Assembly (NCBI GenBank): GCA_903813345.2
Contig: CAIIXF020000009.1
Coordinates: 16,705,759 to 16,769,758, forward strand
Length of the DNA stretch: 64,000 nucleotides
Direction of reading: 5' to 3'
From: Owenia fusiformis
Lineage: Eukaryota; Annelida; Polychaeta; Sabellida; Oweniidae
Notes under the pieces: generated by a model
What the model was told of the DNA's origin: nothing
Database searches by the model: none
The model's input: only the letters and a program-made list of their open reading frames with translations
Made by a program: the position numbers and the translations under genes
In this document: piece by piece, positions 12,004-23,800 of the stretch
Position numbering within the stretch: position 1 is the stretch's first letter
How the letters are laid out: every line of letters begins with the position of its first letter

Positions 12004-12679
12004 AATAACAAAACCAAACACTGAGAACAGCTTCTCTGACTGGGGAAAGAAGATTTTATCACATGGAACATGCACATTAATTGAGCTGAAAACAAACTGA
12101 ACTGAAAGCAAACCTAAAATATTGTCTCAATTTTTAAATATTTTCGGCTAATATCATGTCTATTTGCTAAAAATCCTGGAGTTGATTGCAATCACTTCCT
12201 TCACTTCACTTTTTCGAAAAGAAGCAACATTAAAATGTATACTACATATTTGAAAAATATTTATTACATCAAAATATTCAAGTATAGAACTGCTGCAAAT
12301 GCTCTGACACACACTTGACTTTCAAATAATATGCTGAAAAGCTAGAGTTTTCTCGCGGGTTGGGATTGAAAGATTTGTCCACTGAAGAATATTTATATGT
12401 TTTCAGTGTAACAGAAGGTTTTAATGGGATCTAGATGTATAAGGGCATTTTAATCATTTTTCTTAAAAATTAACTTTTTGTCCACTGTGGGGGAACAGTT
12501 TCATGGAGGGTGTTACAACTTTATTTTAGAAGAATGTGTCAAACCCCTTTCTCAAATTGACAAGTTCTCTCCTCAAATGTAGTTGTGAAAGATATGAAAG
12601 GAATCTTAATGTATTTCACATTTGAAAGTTCCCACAGTGGACAAATCTTTAGATCCGAAACTGCGATTCTGTACATCAA

Positions 12680-13485
12680 ATACAAACTAGAAAATGGCAA
12701 CTCCACGGAGTAGCAAATCCCAACAAACACTATATAAATCATCAATCTGTACAGTCACAATGTAATATTTACCATCTACTCTTACCTTCAATAAATATTT
12801 TAAATCATTGTAGTATCGTGTTACCATACTTTCAAGATAATTCTAAGTAATGGCGAATTTCTGCTCTAGTCAGCCATTTTGAATTTTCAGAGGCGCAAAT
12901 CAGAAAAACAATGCCATAATTGTGATCTACTCTGAAATACCTTCAATTTGAGTATAATATAGCCATACTTTTAAGAGATCAGAAAATAATTGTGAAATCC
13001 CGCATTAGGCGGCCATTTTGAATTTATGAGACCCGAATCAGAAAAACGCTACAATATTTACAATCTACTCTAAATTGCCTTTCTTTGAGTATAATAAAGC
13101 TATACTCCAAAAACATCTCAAAATTAAAGAAATCTCTGTTTTCCCAATTTACCAATTTACAGCCCCTGGGGGTCAGGGTGAAAACCGGGGATATACATAA
13201 AATACATTAGATAGATGTTGTTAATATACTACCAAAATTCCAAATAATAATATTTATTATTTTGGTTTAAAATAAAAAACATAAGATTTTTGCGAAAAAT
13301 TCCCGCCATTTTCAAACTGGCGGCCATCTTGAAAAAATTTTTTGCGTAAAACTTTTCACCAATACACATCTTTCCACCAAATATGAAGAAAATCTGTTGA
13401 CTAGTATTCAAGTTATCTTCCGGACTGACGGACGGACGGACGGCTTCACTATATCCCTACAGAACTTTGTTCGTTGGGATAATTA
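12680..13485. mobile_element. Element of the ATGGGATAA-ended family, copy 1
   Basis: It begins near CACGGAGTAGCAAATCCCAA and ends with GACGGACGGACGGACGG followed by ACTTTGTTCGTTGGGATAAT. The ends TCCCAACAAAC and GTTCGTTGGGA are short inverted repeats. The interior carries blocks such as CGGCCATTTTGAA. Related copies lie at 16765-17370, 23735-25085 and 26392-27388. No coding sequence is seen. Confidence 0.6.
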
Positions 13486-13839
13486 CAATATTCCATCCCT
13501 GAATTTTCAGCCACATATCTTACAAACTTATCAGTATATTATAAGAGATAAATGACAGCAATATTTACAGTAATTTTATATATTGCATAATGCATAAACA
13601 TAAGACATTTTTCGTCTTATCATTATAAAAATCACAAAAAATTAATAATTACAAAATTAGTTGAGCAATATATGCACATAATCTTCAATTCAGCACTGTA
13701 CTCATATATTGTATGATATGTACAATTGGATTTGGATTCTGAGATAGAGTAGTAGAGGTGGAATGATGAGCAGCATAATATAATTATTTATGAGAAAATA
13801 TTCATCAAACTTATACATTCTACAAAATAAGCTTTAAAG

Positions 13840-15135
13840 CTTTTCTATACATCACATATCACTTTTTACCAGGGCCAGGGTCTATGTACACATTTACATT
13901 GTGGAAGCATTCATCTTCAATATCATCAATAAAGGACCCACGGTCCTGTGCTCACACAGTTTGGAACCTTCAGAGGAATGTATATCCTGACTTTCAAATA
14001 AAAATATTGATTTGGATTTGTAGTCTCGAACTTTGAGAAACATAGCACAGTTTTGTGACCTAGTTTGATGACCTTTGACATTTGAAAATTGTACTTATTC
14101 AGAGCTCAGTAAGGTCTTTTGTGATTAAGCTGACCAAAATTTACATCCAAAAATCAATTTGAAAAAATAACTTTTTGACCATTCGAAGGTCACTGAAGGT
14201 CAAGTAAAGGTAATGTCAGATTTGAACTCCTGGCAACTTGTAGTTGATTTTCAAAACAAATTTGGTCAAATTGAAGCAAGTTGAAAAATAACTTATTTTT
14301 ACTGTTTTTTGACGTCAAATATCTCAAAAATGGTAAAAATTTGATGCTAACATATATTGAGCAATATGTAGGGAATGATTAAATCTAGTAATGATGTAAT
14401 TCATTGCAAGAAATGATCAAGTATAAGGCAAACTTTGAGAAACTTGTCAATCACAAAACCTGCCATTGATGATATACATGAGAAAGTTCCCTGAAAATGA
14501 TTAAGTCCTACTTTTTGTCAAATTTTATAGAGTAAACACCGAAAACTGTAATTCCAAGAGCTTTGAAATCTTCAGAGGACATAAGTTGCATATACAGCAA
14601 CTACTACACGTTATTTGAAAGTTCTACTTCAACAAAGTGTCTAGTATTTACAGAAAAGTTGACTTTTTGACGTCAAAATCAGCAATTTCTCGGAAACCGG
14701 GCAAACTAATGCAAATGCGAGTAGGTAGTTACCAGTTTCACCACCACGTGGCTCGCTCGGGTCAGATAGCATGGTGGGTATAGTAGAAAGTTCCCTTTAA
14801 CTTAAATTACATCTGTTTTAGTGGTTCAATTTTCATATAGCCCTTATGTATCGAATAGTTATGCAAATTAAAGTATGTCCAGTAAAAGAAAATGTTATAT
14901 GTCCAAAACAAGAAAAGATATTTCACTTTTTGTGATTTTGTAATATGGGGTCTATGGGGAATCAACCTGAACTAGAAGTCACATTTTCAAAAAAGATATG
15001 CATAAAATGAATGTGGATATGACTCAATCCGAATAGCAGTTTTAATTTGTGCACCCAATGTTGACGGACGGATGGACCAACGGACGGACGGACGCCTGGT
15101 CAATCCCATAGGCTCACTGTGTGAGCCAAAAAGTA
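13840..15135. mobile_element. Related non-autonomous repeat ending in a GGACGG tail
   Basis: It opens near CAATAAAGGACCCACGGTCC and TGTGCTCACACAG and ends with ACGGACGGACGCCTGG, CCCATAGGCTCACTGTGTGAG at about 15065-15125. CTCACACAG and CTGTGTGAG form short inverted ends. It contains GAAGGTCA blocks like those at 11580-11930 and a copy of the 1131-1420 repeat at 14713-15000. Confidence 0.5.
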
Positions 15136-15742
15136 CAAAACCAGTAATACTTTGATGGTGAACAGCTAATACAAGCTACATATGCATACAAAGAGAAATC
15201 CTTGTAGAAGAATCTTTAGTTGGTAGTCTACCTCTAAAGAAATCTAGTAAGAAATCGAAAAACTATTGCAGAACAAGGCACATGATGTGAACGAGATCAC
15301 AACATCGAAAAACCTTCAAAATGGCCACCAGAAAACAAGATTGCACCCAAAAGGTAATCAGCTCTAGAACTTGATATCCTCTATCATGTGTGCAAATTTG
15401 GAGAAAATCTGGTAAGTGATGGCACAATTTATCAAAAACCTTCAAAATGGCCGCTAGAAAACAAGATGGCCACCCCAAAGTTAATCAAGGTAAGCTAGGA
15501 AAGTGAACAATCTTCGTCCTGTGTTGATTTCCCGTATAATCATAACCAGGTAATTTTTACCATTGAAATTGAAAATTACTATTAGATATACTTTGTAGAT
15601 GTTATTTATGAAGCTATTGAGTGTATGTATCAATCAAATGGCTCAATTTTGAACATATAAAAAGCATTTGTCTTTTGTTTCCTCGGGAATTATATTCCCA
15701 TGTAGTACACACATAAATAGTGTACATTATGTAGTACATGTA

Positions 15743-16634
15743 CAGGTTGACAAAAAAAACTGAAACCCATAAATCATCAAATTTCTCGGAAAGTATTATA
15801 CCTACATTCTTCATTTCTTCAGGGTAGAAACTAGACTGAATGCATGACAAAATGACACCATAATGAGTACTGTAGCTTAGATATTAATCATGCCATGGAC
15901 GACAGAAGAAAAAAACTTACATTGTGAGAAAGTATATTGAGGCAAAATCCTATAAAGAGACACAAACTGCCTATAGGAGAGATCACATGGCAAGAAGAGC
16001 CCCTTGCAAGTCACAGATCTTTAGGCTTGTACAGAAGTTTGATTCAGAAGGAACTGTAAAACCATCAAAGAAGAAAAGTGATGGTATATCAACCTATTCG
16101 GGGAGAGAGAGGTCTGTCATAACTCAAGACAATTCAACAGTCAACTCAGAATGTTACATCCCTAACGTTCAAAAGTTTTGGAGAGCGCTGGGTAGACGAC
16201 ATGACTTGAGAAGGGACCAGCAATGGATCCGGCAAGATGGTGCCACACCCCATTCCTCAAATGAGTCCATTCGATGGCTTCAGGCTCACTTTGGTGATCG
16301 ATTAATCTTGAAGTTTGATTCAGAAGGAACTGTAAAACCATCAAAGAAGAAAAGTGATGGAAGACTAATTAGAGAGATAGACAGAGATGAATGCAGTCGG
16401 GTCATTGACAATTTTGCAAGAAGAATCCAGCTCTGCATCCAACTTCGTGGTGCACATTTGGAGCACATTATCTAAACGTGCCTCATTTGGAGACTAATTG
16501 AGCTAGAATGCTCAAACTTTATCATATTGTCATACATTCAGTTGACTATACATGTACCAAATAACTAAGCTCAATATGCATAATTGACGAAGTTATTAAG
16601 ACTCAAGTGGGTTCCAGTTTTTTTTGTCACCCTG
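15743..16634 (+). mobile_element. Mariner/Tc1-type element with terminal inverted repeats and TA target duplication
   Basis: The ends are CAGGTTGACAAAAAAAACTG (left) and CAGTTTTTTTTGTCACCCTG (right), with TA at 15741-15742 and 16635-16636. Total length is 892 bp. It carries a rearranged transposase reading frame (15924-16475). It is non-autonomous: the catalytic core is mostly missing. Confidence 0.88.
15924..16475 (+). pseudogene. Internally deleted, scrambled mariner-type transposase
   Basis: An open frame of 183 codons starts like a helix-turn-helix domain (residues 1-55: IEAKSYKETQTAYRRDH... RRAPCKSQIFRLVQKF). It then jumps to part of the DDE catalytic domain (QDGATPHSSNESIRWLQAHF followed by GDRLI) and finishes with a C-terminal tail (DNFARRIQLCIQLRGAHLEH). 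Family transposases are about twice as long. The first and third acidic blocks are absent, so it cannot be catalytic. A perfect 50-bp direct repeat (16035-16084 and 16311-16360) places the same 17 residues (KFDSEGTVKPSKKKSDG) on both sides of the catalytic fragment. The frame stays open across the scrambled joints. Confidence 0.8.
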
Positions 16635-16764
16635 TACATGTACTTATTGAATAGCCTGGTATAGTAACACCGTGTTTATATAATATTTAAGGGCAAGCTG
16701 ATTGTACACATGAGTACATGCATGAAGGCCTGATATTGATATAGCTTGCATACCTAAATAAAAA

Positions 16765-17370
16765 ACTAGACAACAGCAATGCCAAAGCGTAGCAAATCCC
16801 ATCGAACTGCCATGGCTGACATTTTTACAAACAAAGTATATAGCAAAAATGGCAGCCATTTTTCAAAATGACCACCTTCTACCACAAGTGTCATTAGACA
16901 GTATGCCATGCTTATAGTATTCACATACCAAATATGAACAAATCACTCCACTACTTTTCGTAAAATCGTAAAATAACGAGTAAAGGCCGCCATTTTTCAA
17001 GATGGCTGCCATGTGCTTCTTTTATATCAACATTTCTAGCTTTATCAAAGCATGGTTGAAAGCCCATGATCAAAGTCCTATATAATTTTTTTACATTTAA
17101 AACATATTGCTATTACAGTTTTACATATTGCACTTAAATTACTGTAAAATTGGAACTAAAATGGCCGATAATTTTAAATGAGTGGCCATTTTGAAAATTG
17201 GCTTTCGAGCAGAACTTCTATATCCATTGGGTATATGCGTACAAAATATGAACAAAATCGGGCCAACGATATTTGAGATATTGCCTGGACAGATGGACAT
17301 ATGTACGGACGGATGGACGGACGTAGGCGTTCCCTATATCCCTCCGAACAAACTCTTCTAATCCTCTAAT
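16765..17370. mobile_element. ATGGGATAA-ended family, copy 2
   Basis: It starts with GCCAAAGCGTAGCAAATCCC followed by ATCGAAC and ends in GGACGGATGGACGGACG and CCCTATATCCCTCCGAAC. The interior has ATGGC/GCCAT blocks. It resembles the 26392-27388 copy most closely, sharing its terminal segment with AACAAAATCGGGC and TTTGAGATATTGC. Confidence 0.6.
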
Positions 17371-17585
17371 GTAACCATGGCGGTATACGTCGCCCGATTC
17401 ATGGGGCACTTTAAAGCTGACTGAAATAATATTAGTACAGCAATGTTCACTAAATACATATAACTTACATATATCATAAAAATTTTAACTTAATAATTAG
17501 TCCAAACTCCCATCAAAGAGTGGGATTCTCTGTTATATCATGCAAGAAATGTTAATTTAATAAACATGAGAAATCATATATAACT

Positions 17586-17591
17586 TTTATT
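17586..17591 (-). terminator. Polyadenylation signal AATAAA for the minus-strand TMEM243-like gene
   Basis: TTTATT on the plus strand gives AATAAA on the minus strand, about 32 nt downstream of the stop codon at 17623-17625. The position is plausible for a short 3' UTR; not proven. Confidence 0.45.
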
Positions 17592-17622
17592 GACATCTTG
17601 TCACTTCATAGGCCATCAACTC

Positions 17623-17865
17623 CTATCTCCCTGGTATGGGGCTTTCTGTTATGTCATACAAGAAATTCTCCATTTTGTGAGGTGTAGTAATGTTAAATGC
17701 TGATGTGATATTTCTGGCTGGGATTGTCCTGTTCTGGAAAGGAGGGGGTGTAGATATGCCAGTAGGAGGTACTACCCTAGCATGGAAGGCATAAATGTCT
17801 GTGGTTAAACACTGGAAGATAATGACGGCACACACAAGGATCAGGAACCACCATTTGTCAGATGT
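17623..17865 (-). CDS. Exon 6 (last) of the TMEM243-like minus-strand gene
   Basis: On the minus strand it follows ATACTTTCAG. It encodes 80 residues: helix 3 (KWWFLILVCAVIIFQCL), then a tail with ARVVPPTGISTPPPFQ and three N-glycosylation sequons, ending PIPGR and TAG. The tail has no counterpart in the plus-strand neighbour, which stops just after helix 3. Confidence 0.8.
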   Translation of the reverse strand, partial: TSDKWWFLILVCAVIIFQCLTTDIYAFHARVVPPTGISTPPPFQNRTIPARNITSAFNITTPHKMENFLYDITESPIPGR

Positions 17866-20800
17866 CTGAAAGTATAAACATAGCATGAAAACCAGTATCC
17901 AAAAAGAGGTGGTTAAATTGGTAAGTCAAAAAGGACATGACACTGAAAATAGTTTTCACAATGTCAGTCTAAAAGCATATATTTTCAGTAATTTTGACGT
18001 GTAACTACATGAATGCCCTTGTCATGTCATTTGTCTCATATATGTAAAATGCTAACTGCCAGTCACCTTCCTATCCAGGCTGAACAACTTAGTACATATT
18101 GAACTAGAGTCCAAAAATCTCAATCAATGTTATATCTGAGGAATTCACTGTTTTTTCTAAAATGTAATCTTGGTTTGTCAAATTTATTTAAAAATAAATA
18201 GTACCATAGGTACTGGGTTCACATGGTGTTGCTCAAAAATGAATGATGGCTAAAAAGGCAGAAAATAAAAATAAATGGATGTAATTTTTGCCAATTTTGT
18301 AACAAAATAATTTCATATGTAACTACTCTTTACAGTGACATGGCTTTTTGCAATGCAGGACAGCTGAAATTATTTGTAAAGCTAGGAAATGGGCCAAAAG
18401 TGAATCTCGCAAGACAAAAATGACGACCATTTTGAAAATAGGCCAGCTTTTGAACCAGGAGTCATGGGGGAGTTTTCTGTATTGATGGTGAACAAAAATA
18501 ACTCAAAACGGAAATCCTATCAACACAGGTTTTAAGGCAAATGGTCCAAAAGTGGATTTCGCGTGAGAGATGGACATATCAATGTTTACTAAAATGGCTG
18601 AAACTAAATAAAACAGATTTAACTTTTTGCCGATTTCTTGTAACAAAATTATTACATACAACTACTCTTTACAGTGACGTGGATTTTTACAATGCAGCAT
18701 ACCTGAAATTTGTTGTAAAGCTAGGAAATGGGCAAAAAGTGGTGACCATTTTGAAAATAGACGAGCGTTTGAACCAGGAGTCATAAGGATCGAGATTTCT
18801 GTATTGATGTTGAACAAAATCAACTTAAAACAGGAATCCTATAAACACAAGTTTATGCAAATGGTCCAATGAATTTCGCGAGACAAAAATGGTGGCCATT
18901 TTGAAAATAGACGAGCTTTTGAACCAGGAGTCATAGGATGGTTTTCTATATTGATGTTGAACAGTGGATTCTAGATATTATTTGTTAGCTTATACATGTA
19001 CAATTAGCTGCCAGTAAAATTTCAAGCAAATCAATGTTACAATACTTTTGAATTTATAATAAAAAGTTATATTTTAACAATTGGCAGCAATTACGGATCT
19101 TTGTGAGATATTGCCGAAACTTGTAGACAAGATTGTTTACCTACATGTATAAAGAAAGGTACATATAAAATTTTAAGCAAATTGATAGAATACTTCCCGG
19201 GGAATACTTGTGGAGTTCTTACCAAAAAAGACCTGAAACCTGATTTTTCAGCAATAAAAATTTCCGCCATTTTGAATCCGCCATTTGAAGTTTTACGTGA
19301 TATTTTGCCAAAGCTTCTATACATTTTTGTTAACCTGGCTGTACAATTTCAACATATCAATTTGATATTTTGGATTTAAACATAAAAAGTGATATTTCAG
19401 CAACAAAAGTAGTGGTGGCCATTTGTGGAGTTAAAACCACAAAAGACCTGAAAACCTTATTATTCTGCCATGAAAATGGCCAGCATTTTAAAATGAGACA
19501 AGCTTTTGAGACGCCACTTATGCACAGGTAGTGATCAAACAGCACTCTCCTGTAAAAATTGCTATTCCGTACATTTCACCACACAACTTATACTTATACT
19601 ATACTATATATTACTTATTAGTAAAACTCTGTAGATTTTGTCAAAATGAAGGCTCTATATTGTCAGTGCATAGACCTAGCAGACTGTGGGTACATACACA
19701 TGGTCATCGCCAGGGGGTCGCGTCGGGTGCGCCTATATCTTCTGGCAATGAATATTCAAGGCATATAAAACCATAAGCATCATCTAATTCATTTGATATA
19801 TTCAACATATTATATTGTTTTATTTAGCAAATAACCCTTTTCAAAATCTTAATTCACAATCAGGGCCAGTAAGGGCCTTTAAAAAGGGGGACCATAATCC
19901 CCCTTTTTTACCTCTTTCAAGGGCTTGGTAAGTAAAGCAAGCAATCGGCTTTTGAAAGAGGTATATTTGGGCTCAAAAATTTTGTATGGCCTTAATTTGT
20001 GGGACTTTTAGGCATAATTACTTGGCCTATTTGGGCCTTATTTATTCATTTTAGTTCAAATTATCCGAAAATATGGATGGGCCTTAAATTTTCAAATTTG
20101 GGCCACACTTGGATTTTAGGGGCTCAAAAATTTTTTCTTACTTGAAATGTGGACCCTGCCCATGATATGTGTAAGACTAACTATTTGTCTTTCATTGACA
20201 TGCTTTGCTTCCCTGGCCCTTTTGATTTTTGCCTCTTACAAAGAAAATTTTGCCTCGTTAATCTGAAAAATTTGCCTCATGCACCCCCCTTGAGAAATCC
20301 TAGCTACGCCATTGTTACATATGAATAGGTTGTTCCTGAGACTGCAAACAAGTTGTCCCCCTGGTGGTTCTCGTTAAGTTGTGTTTATCTTCAAATGGTT
20401 AGGAATATTATACGAGGGAAACCAAGGATATTTTCTTTAGCATTTACAGCAGCTTTTTAATCATATGTGGTATATGGGTGAAGTAATACAAACATGCCAG
20501 TTTATGAGAAAACTAAGATAAACTGACATTAGCCATGGGTAAATAGGGTTGGTAAATACATGTATGTGATTAAACTTACTAAACTTTTGTACCATAATCT
20601 GATCGGATAAAAATTGTAAACTGTGATTTAGATGCAGTTTTATAAACTACCTGTGTGTGATTTGTATCCCAGAGTGCCATTTTTACCTGATCTTGCGGTG
20701 AAATATACCTATAAAAGCATTTTTTATCATAGGAAAGTGCTGTTCGATCCCTACCTGTGTTATGGTGCAATTGAAAACTTTATAGAGACACATTTTAAAA

Positions 20801-23800
20801 GTGAAACCATTTCAATTGTCATGGAGGATTTCAAAGTAATCAGCAATGTGTTAACAGACAGATGAACAGACGGGTGGACAGACTGACAGACGAACAGATG
20901 GACAGATGGATGGACAGACAAGTGAGTGACAACAACAGCGCACGCTATGTGAGCTAATAAAAATATGTTGAATGCCTCTTTGGTGTGCATAGAATGTGGA
21001 GAATTCAATTTCAATCTAGTAGAATATAGCATTGCAAACTTACCAGATCACCGCCTCTGTACCACCAAGACTGAAACATAAGCAATGGACTTCATTTAGT
21101 TAAAAACATCACATTAGATCTATGCTCTATTGGATGGTCAATAAGTTTTGCAAGTGAGCCTCTATTTTTAGTCAACATTTGTTATGAAACTGGGCAGAAT
21201 TTATTGAAGTTCCGTATGTTCAGAAATTTTAAGGGGTTCCTAATTGGAGCCCCATCTTATTTTCAGGAACATATAACTAATTCTATGCCGAGTCTACATG
21301 TTTTAGATTTTCACAAAGAGTGCATTAAACATACCTAAATTATTAGTTGAGGGTTAGTAAATAGATATGTATAACACTAAGGCATTAACATGAAAAAGGA
21401 GAAAATACAGTGACCTACATTTTATGTACTTTAAAAAAGTAGGTCACTGAATTTTCTGAATTATCATACATTATTGAAAATTGTTTACCCTCAACTAATC
21501 ATCTAAGGATGTGTACTCTTTGTGCAAAATTGAAAGATGTAGACCAAGTATAGTACGAGTTATGTCAAGGAGATTGGCTCTCCGGGTTCCAACTCAATAT
21601 TTGATCTTGAGCTTGATTGATGACAACATTGAAAATGTTGTTATTTTCTGACTAGAAATTCATAATCAGCGATCCAAAATATTTGAAATAATATCTTGAT
21701 TACTTCTTGTGTTTTTAATTTTTTGTGTGGAAATAAGACACGTGACCAACCATGACTATATATGCCAGAATATTGAGGTGGAACCTTGGGAGCCAATCCT
21801 CTTTTAGTTACGTATTCCAGAAAATAAGATGGGATGGATGAGGAAGCCATTAAAATTTATAATAAAAACATACAGCATTACCTTTAAGTAATAGTTGACA
21901 AAGTAAAAGGAATATTCCTTGCAAGCCCATTTCTCCCTTGACATGGTAGCTACATATGTATAACCATTTATATACTATCCATATTTAGCCAACTATTTTT
22001 CTCATTCTATCTAAAAGAGCAGATACACTGTATGAACCAAATGTCATGAAAATAAAGTTTGAACATTTCTGATTGTGGGCGCTTATATGTAATTTAGCGA
22101 GGTATTTTGAATTAGAAAAGGTCGTTTCTGAAAGGTATTGTTAAAATCCAAACTGTGTTTTTAGTTGTTTAAATAATCTAAGCTTCCCCTCATTCCCACA
22201 ATAAGATTCTTCCAATATAAAGTTACTTCATACATGAGGGGAAAGTCTACCCACCTATACACAACCTACCGCCGAGTAAATACTAATATATAATACTAAT
22301 ACTGTCAATCCAATGTTTGGTAAACTAACATCTCATTAGAAAATAGACAATAAAGGTAATATCCATCCTTTGGATGGTTAGAATCGTTACTAAGATGTTC
22401 TAGCAGGCGGAATTGGCCTAGAATTATAGTTGAAATATATTTTTTATGTCCAAATTAAGAGATAAGTAAAACGTATAATGGTTTTTGGTTTCTTTTCTCA
22501 GTCATATTCACTTTAATTGATAACGAGCCATACATAAGACATACCTGGGTCGGTAAATGCATGTCATATGCATAATATATTAAGTGTCAAACTATTAGGT
22601 CAAAATAGCACTTTTGAATAGAGCTGGCATCGAATAGGATTTTAATGTCGACATGTCGGAGCTCTTGATCAACAACGATATCGACATTGTCGGGTCCAAT
22701 GATATTCGAAAAATGAAAAAAAATTTGAAGAAAATCCGTCTGAATTTTAGATTTTCTAGGCTTGTAATTAGAAATACGATGCACAATAGTCACCCTCAGT
22801 TGTATGTTTTATATCTACCTTACAGGTAAACCATGTTCAAGTATCAGACTTTGACGAAAAAGCAATAAATAGACATAAAACTACGATTTCTGTTGTTATT
22901 TCCGGGCAGCCATTGAAAATAAATCTCGAGGGTAAATCTCGAGGGGCCCGAGACCTAATTTGAGAGCAGGAAGTCGATCAAAACAAAAAAGAAAATTTGA
23001 AAATGTAGGCGGAAAAACTTCACTAAAATACACCATACAGCAGGTAGTAACAAAGATTTTAATTCATAGGGAAATAGCTTATTATGTTGTGAGTTCCGAC
23101 TGTCGATCAAGAGGCGTTGTGTCGACATGGGTGTCGCAGAGAGCATTCGACTGACAATTGACCATCCCGACATTTGATGCCAGCTCTACTTTTGAACAGC
23201 AAAATCTTCACATAAACTTTGTCCTAAAAGATCCGATGTTATCGGACATCGGACCCGATGTGATCGATGAGTAATATTATAAAGATCCAAAAATATCTTG
23301 AGTAAAGATCTCAAAATCCGAACATTACTTGAGTTTAATCTGTTTAGATCCAATGATATTGTTGAGTTAATGATGTGCTGATGATGAAATAGTGTTAGGG
23401 TTACATTTGGGAGTTTTCGAACCTTGATTTAATTGTCTTTATTAGAAGAGTTACTCGTTATTAATACTATTGTAACATTTTGACCCAGAATGACACAACA
23501 GAAATTAGGCTATCAACACTGGAGGATAGGAATAGCGCGAAATTGCATTTAAATCAATTATTATCCATATATATGGATAAAAATGAATATGTTTCACGTT
23601 CCTAATCTCGACTGATCAACCTTTTTTCATTTTAGTACCCATTCTACTGATATCTTATCTTATTCAAAATTGAGAGCGAATGAGCATAACGGGTCTTTTA
23701 ACTTTGCACATTTTAGACCAATCAAATATTATAACTAGAAAATCAGCAACTCCACGGAGTAGCAAATCCCACCGAACAAAACATATTTAGATTATTAGTG

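Noticed and set aside
21890-21948. Apparent minus-strand exon encoding KWACKEYSFYFVNYYLK before a GTAATG donor
   Set aside because: Its acceptor is poor, and joining exon 4 directly to exon 5 reproduces the family pattern (helix 2 then WWYR-GDL) without it. A rare alternative exon remains possible.
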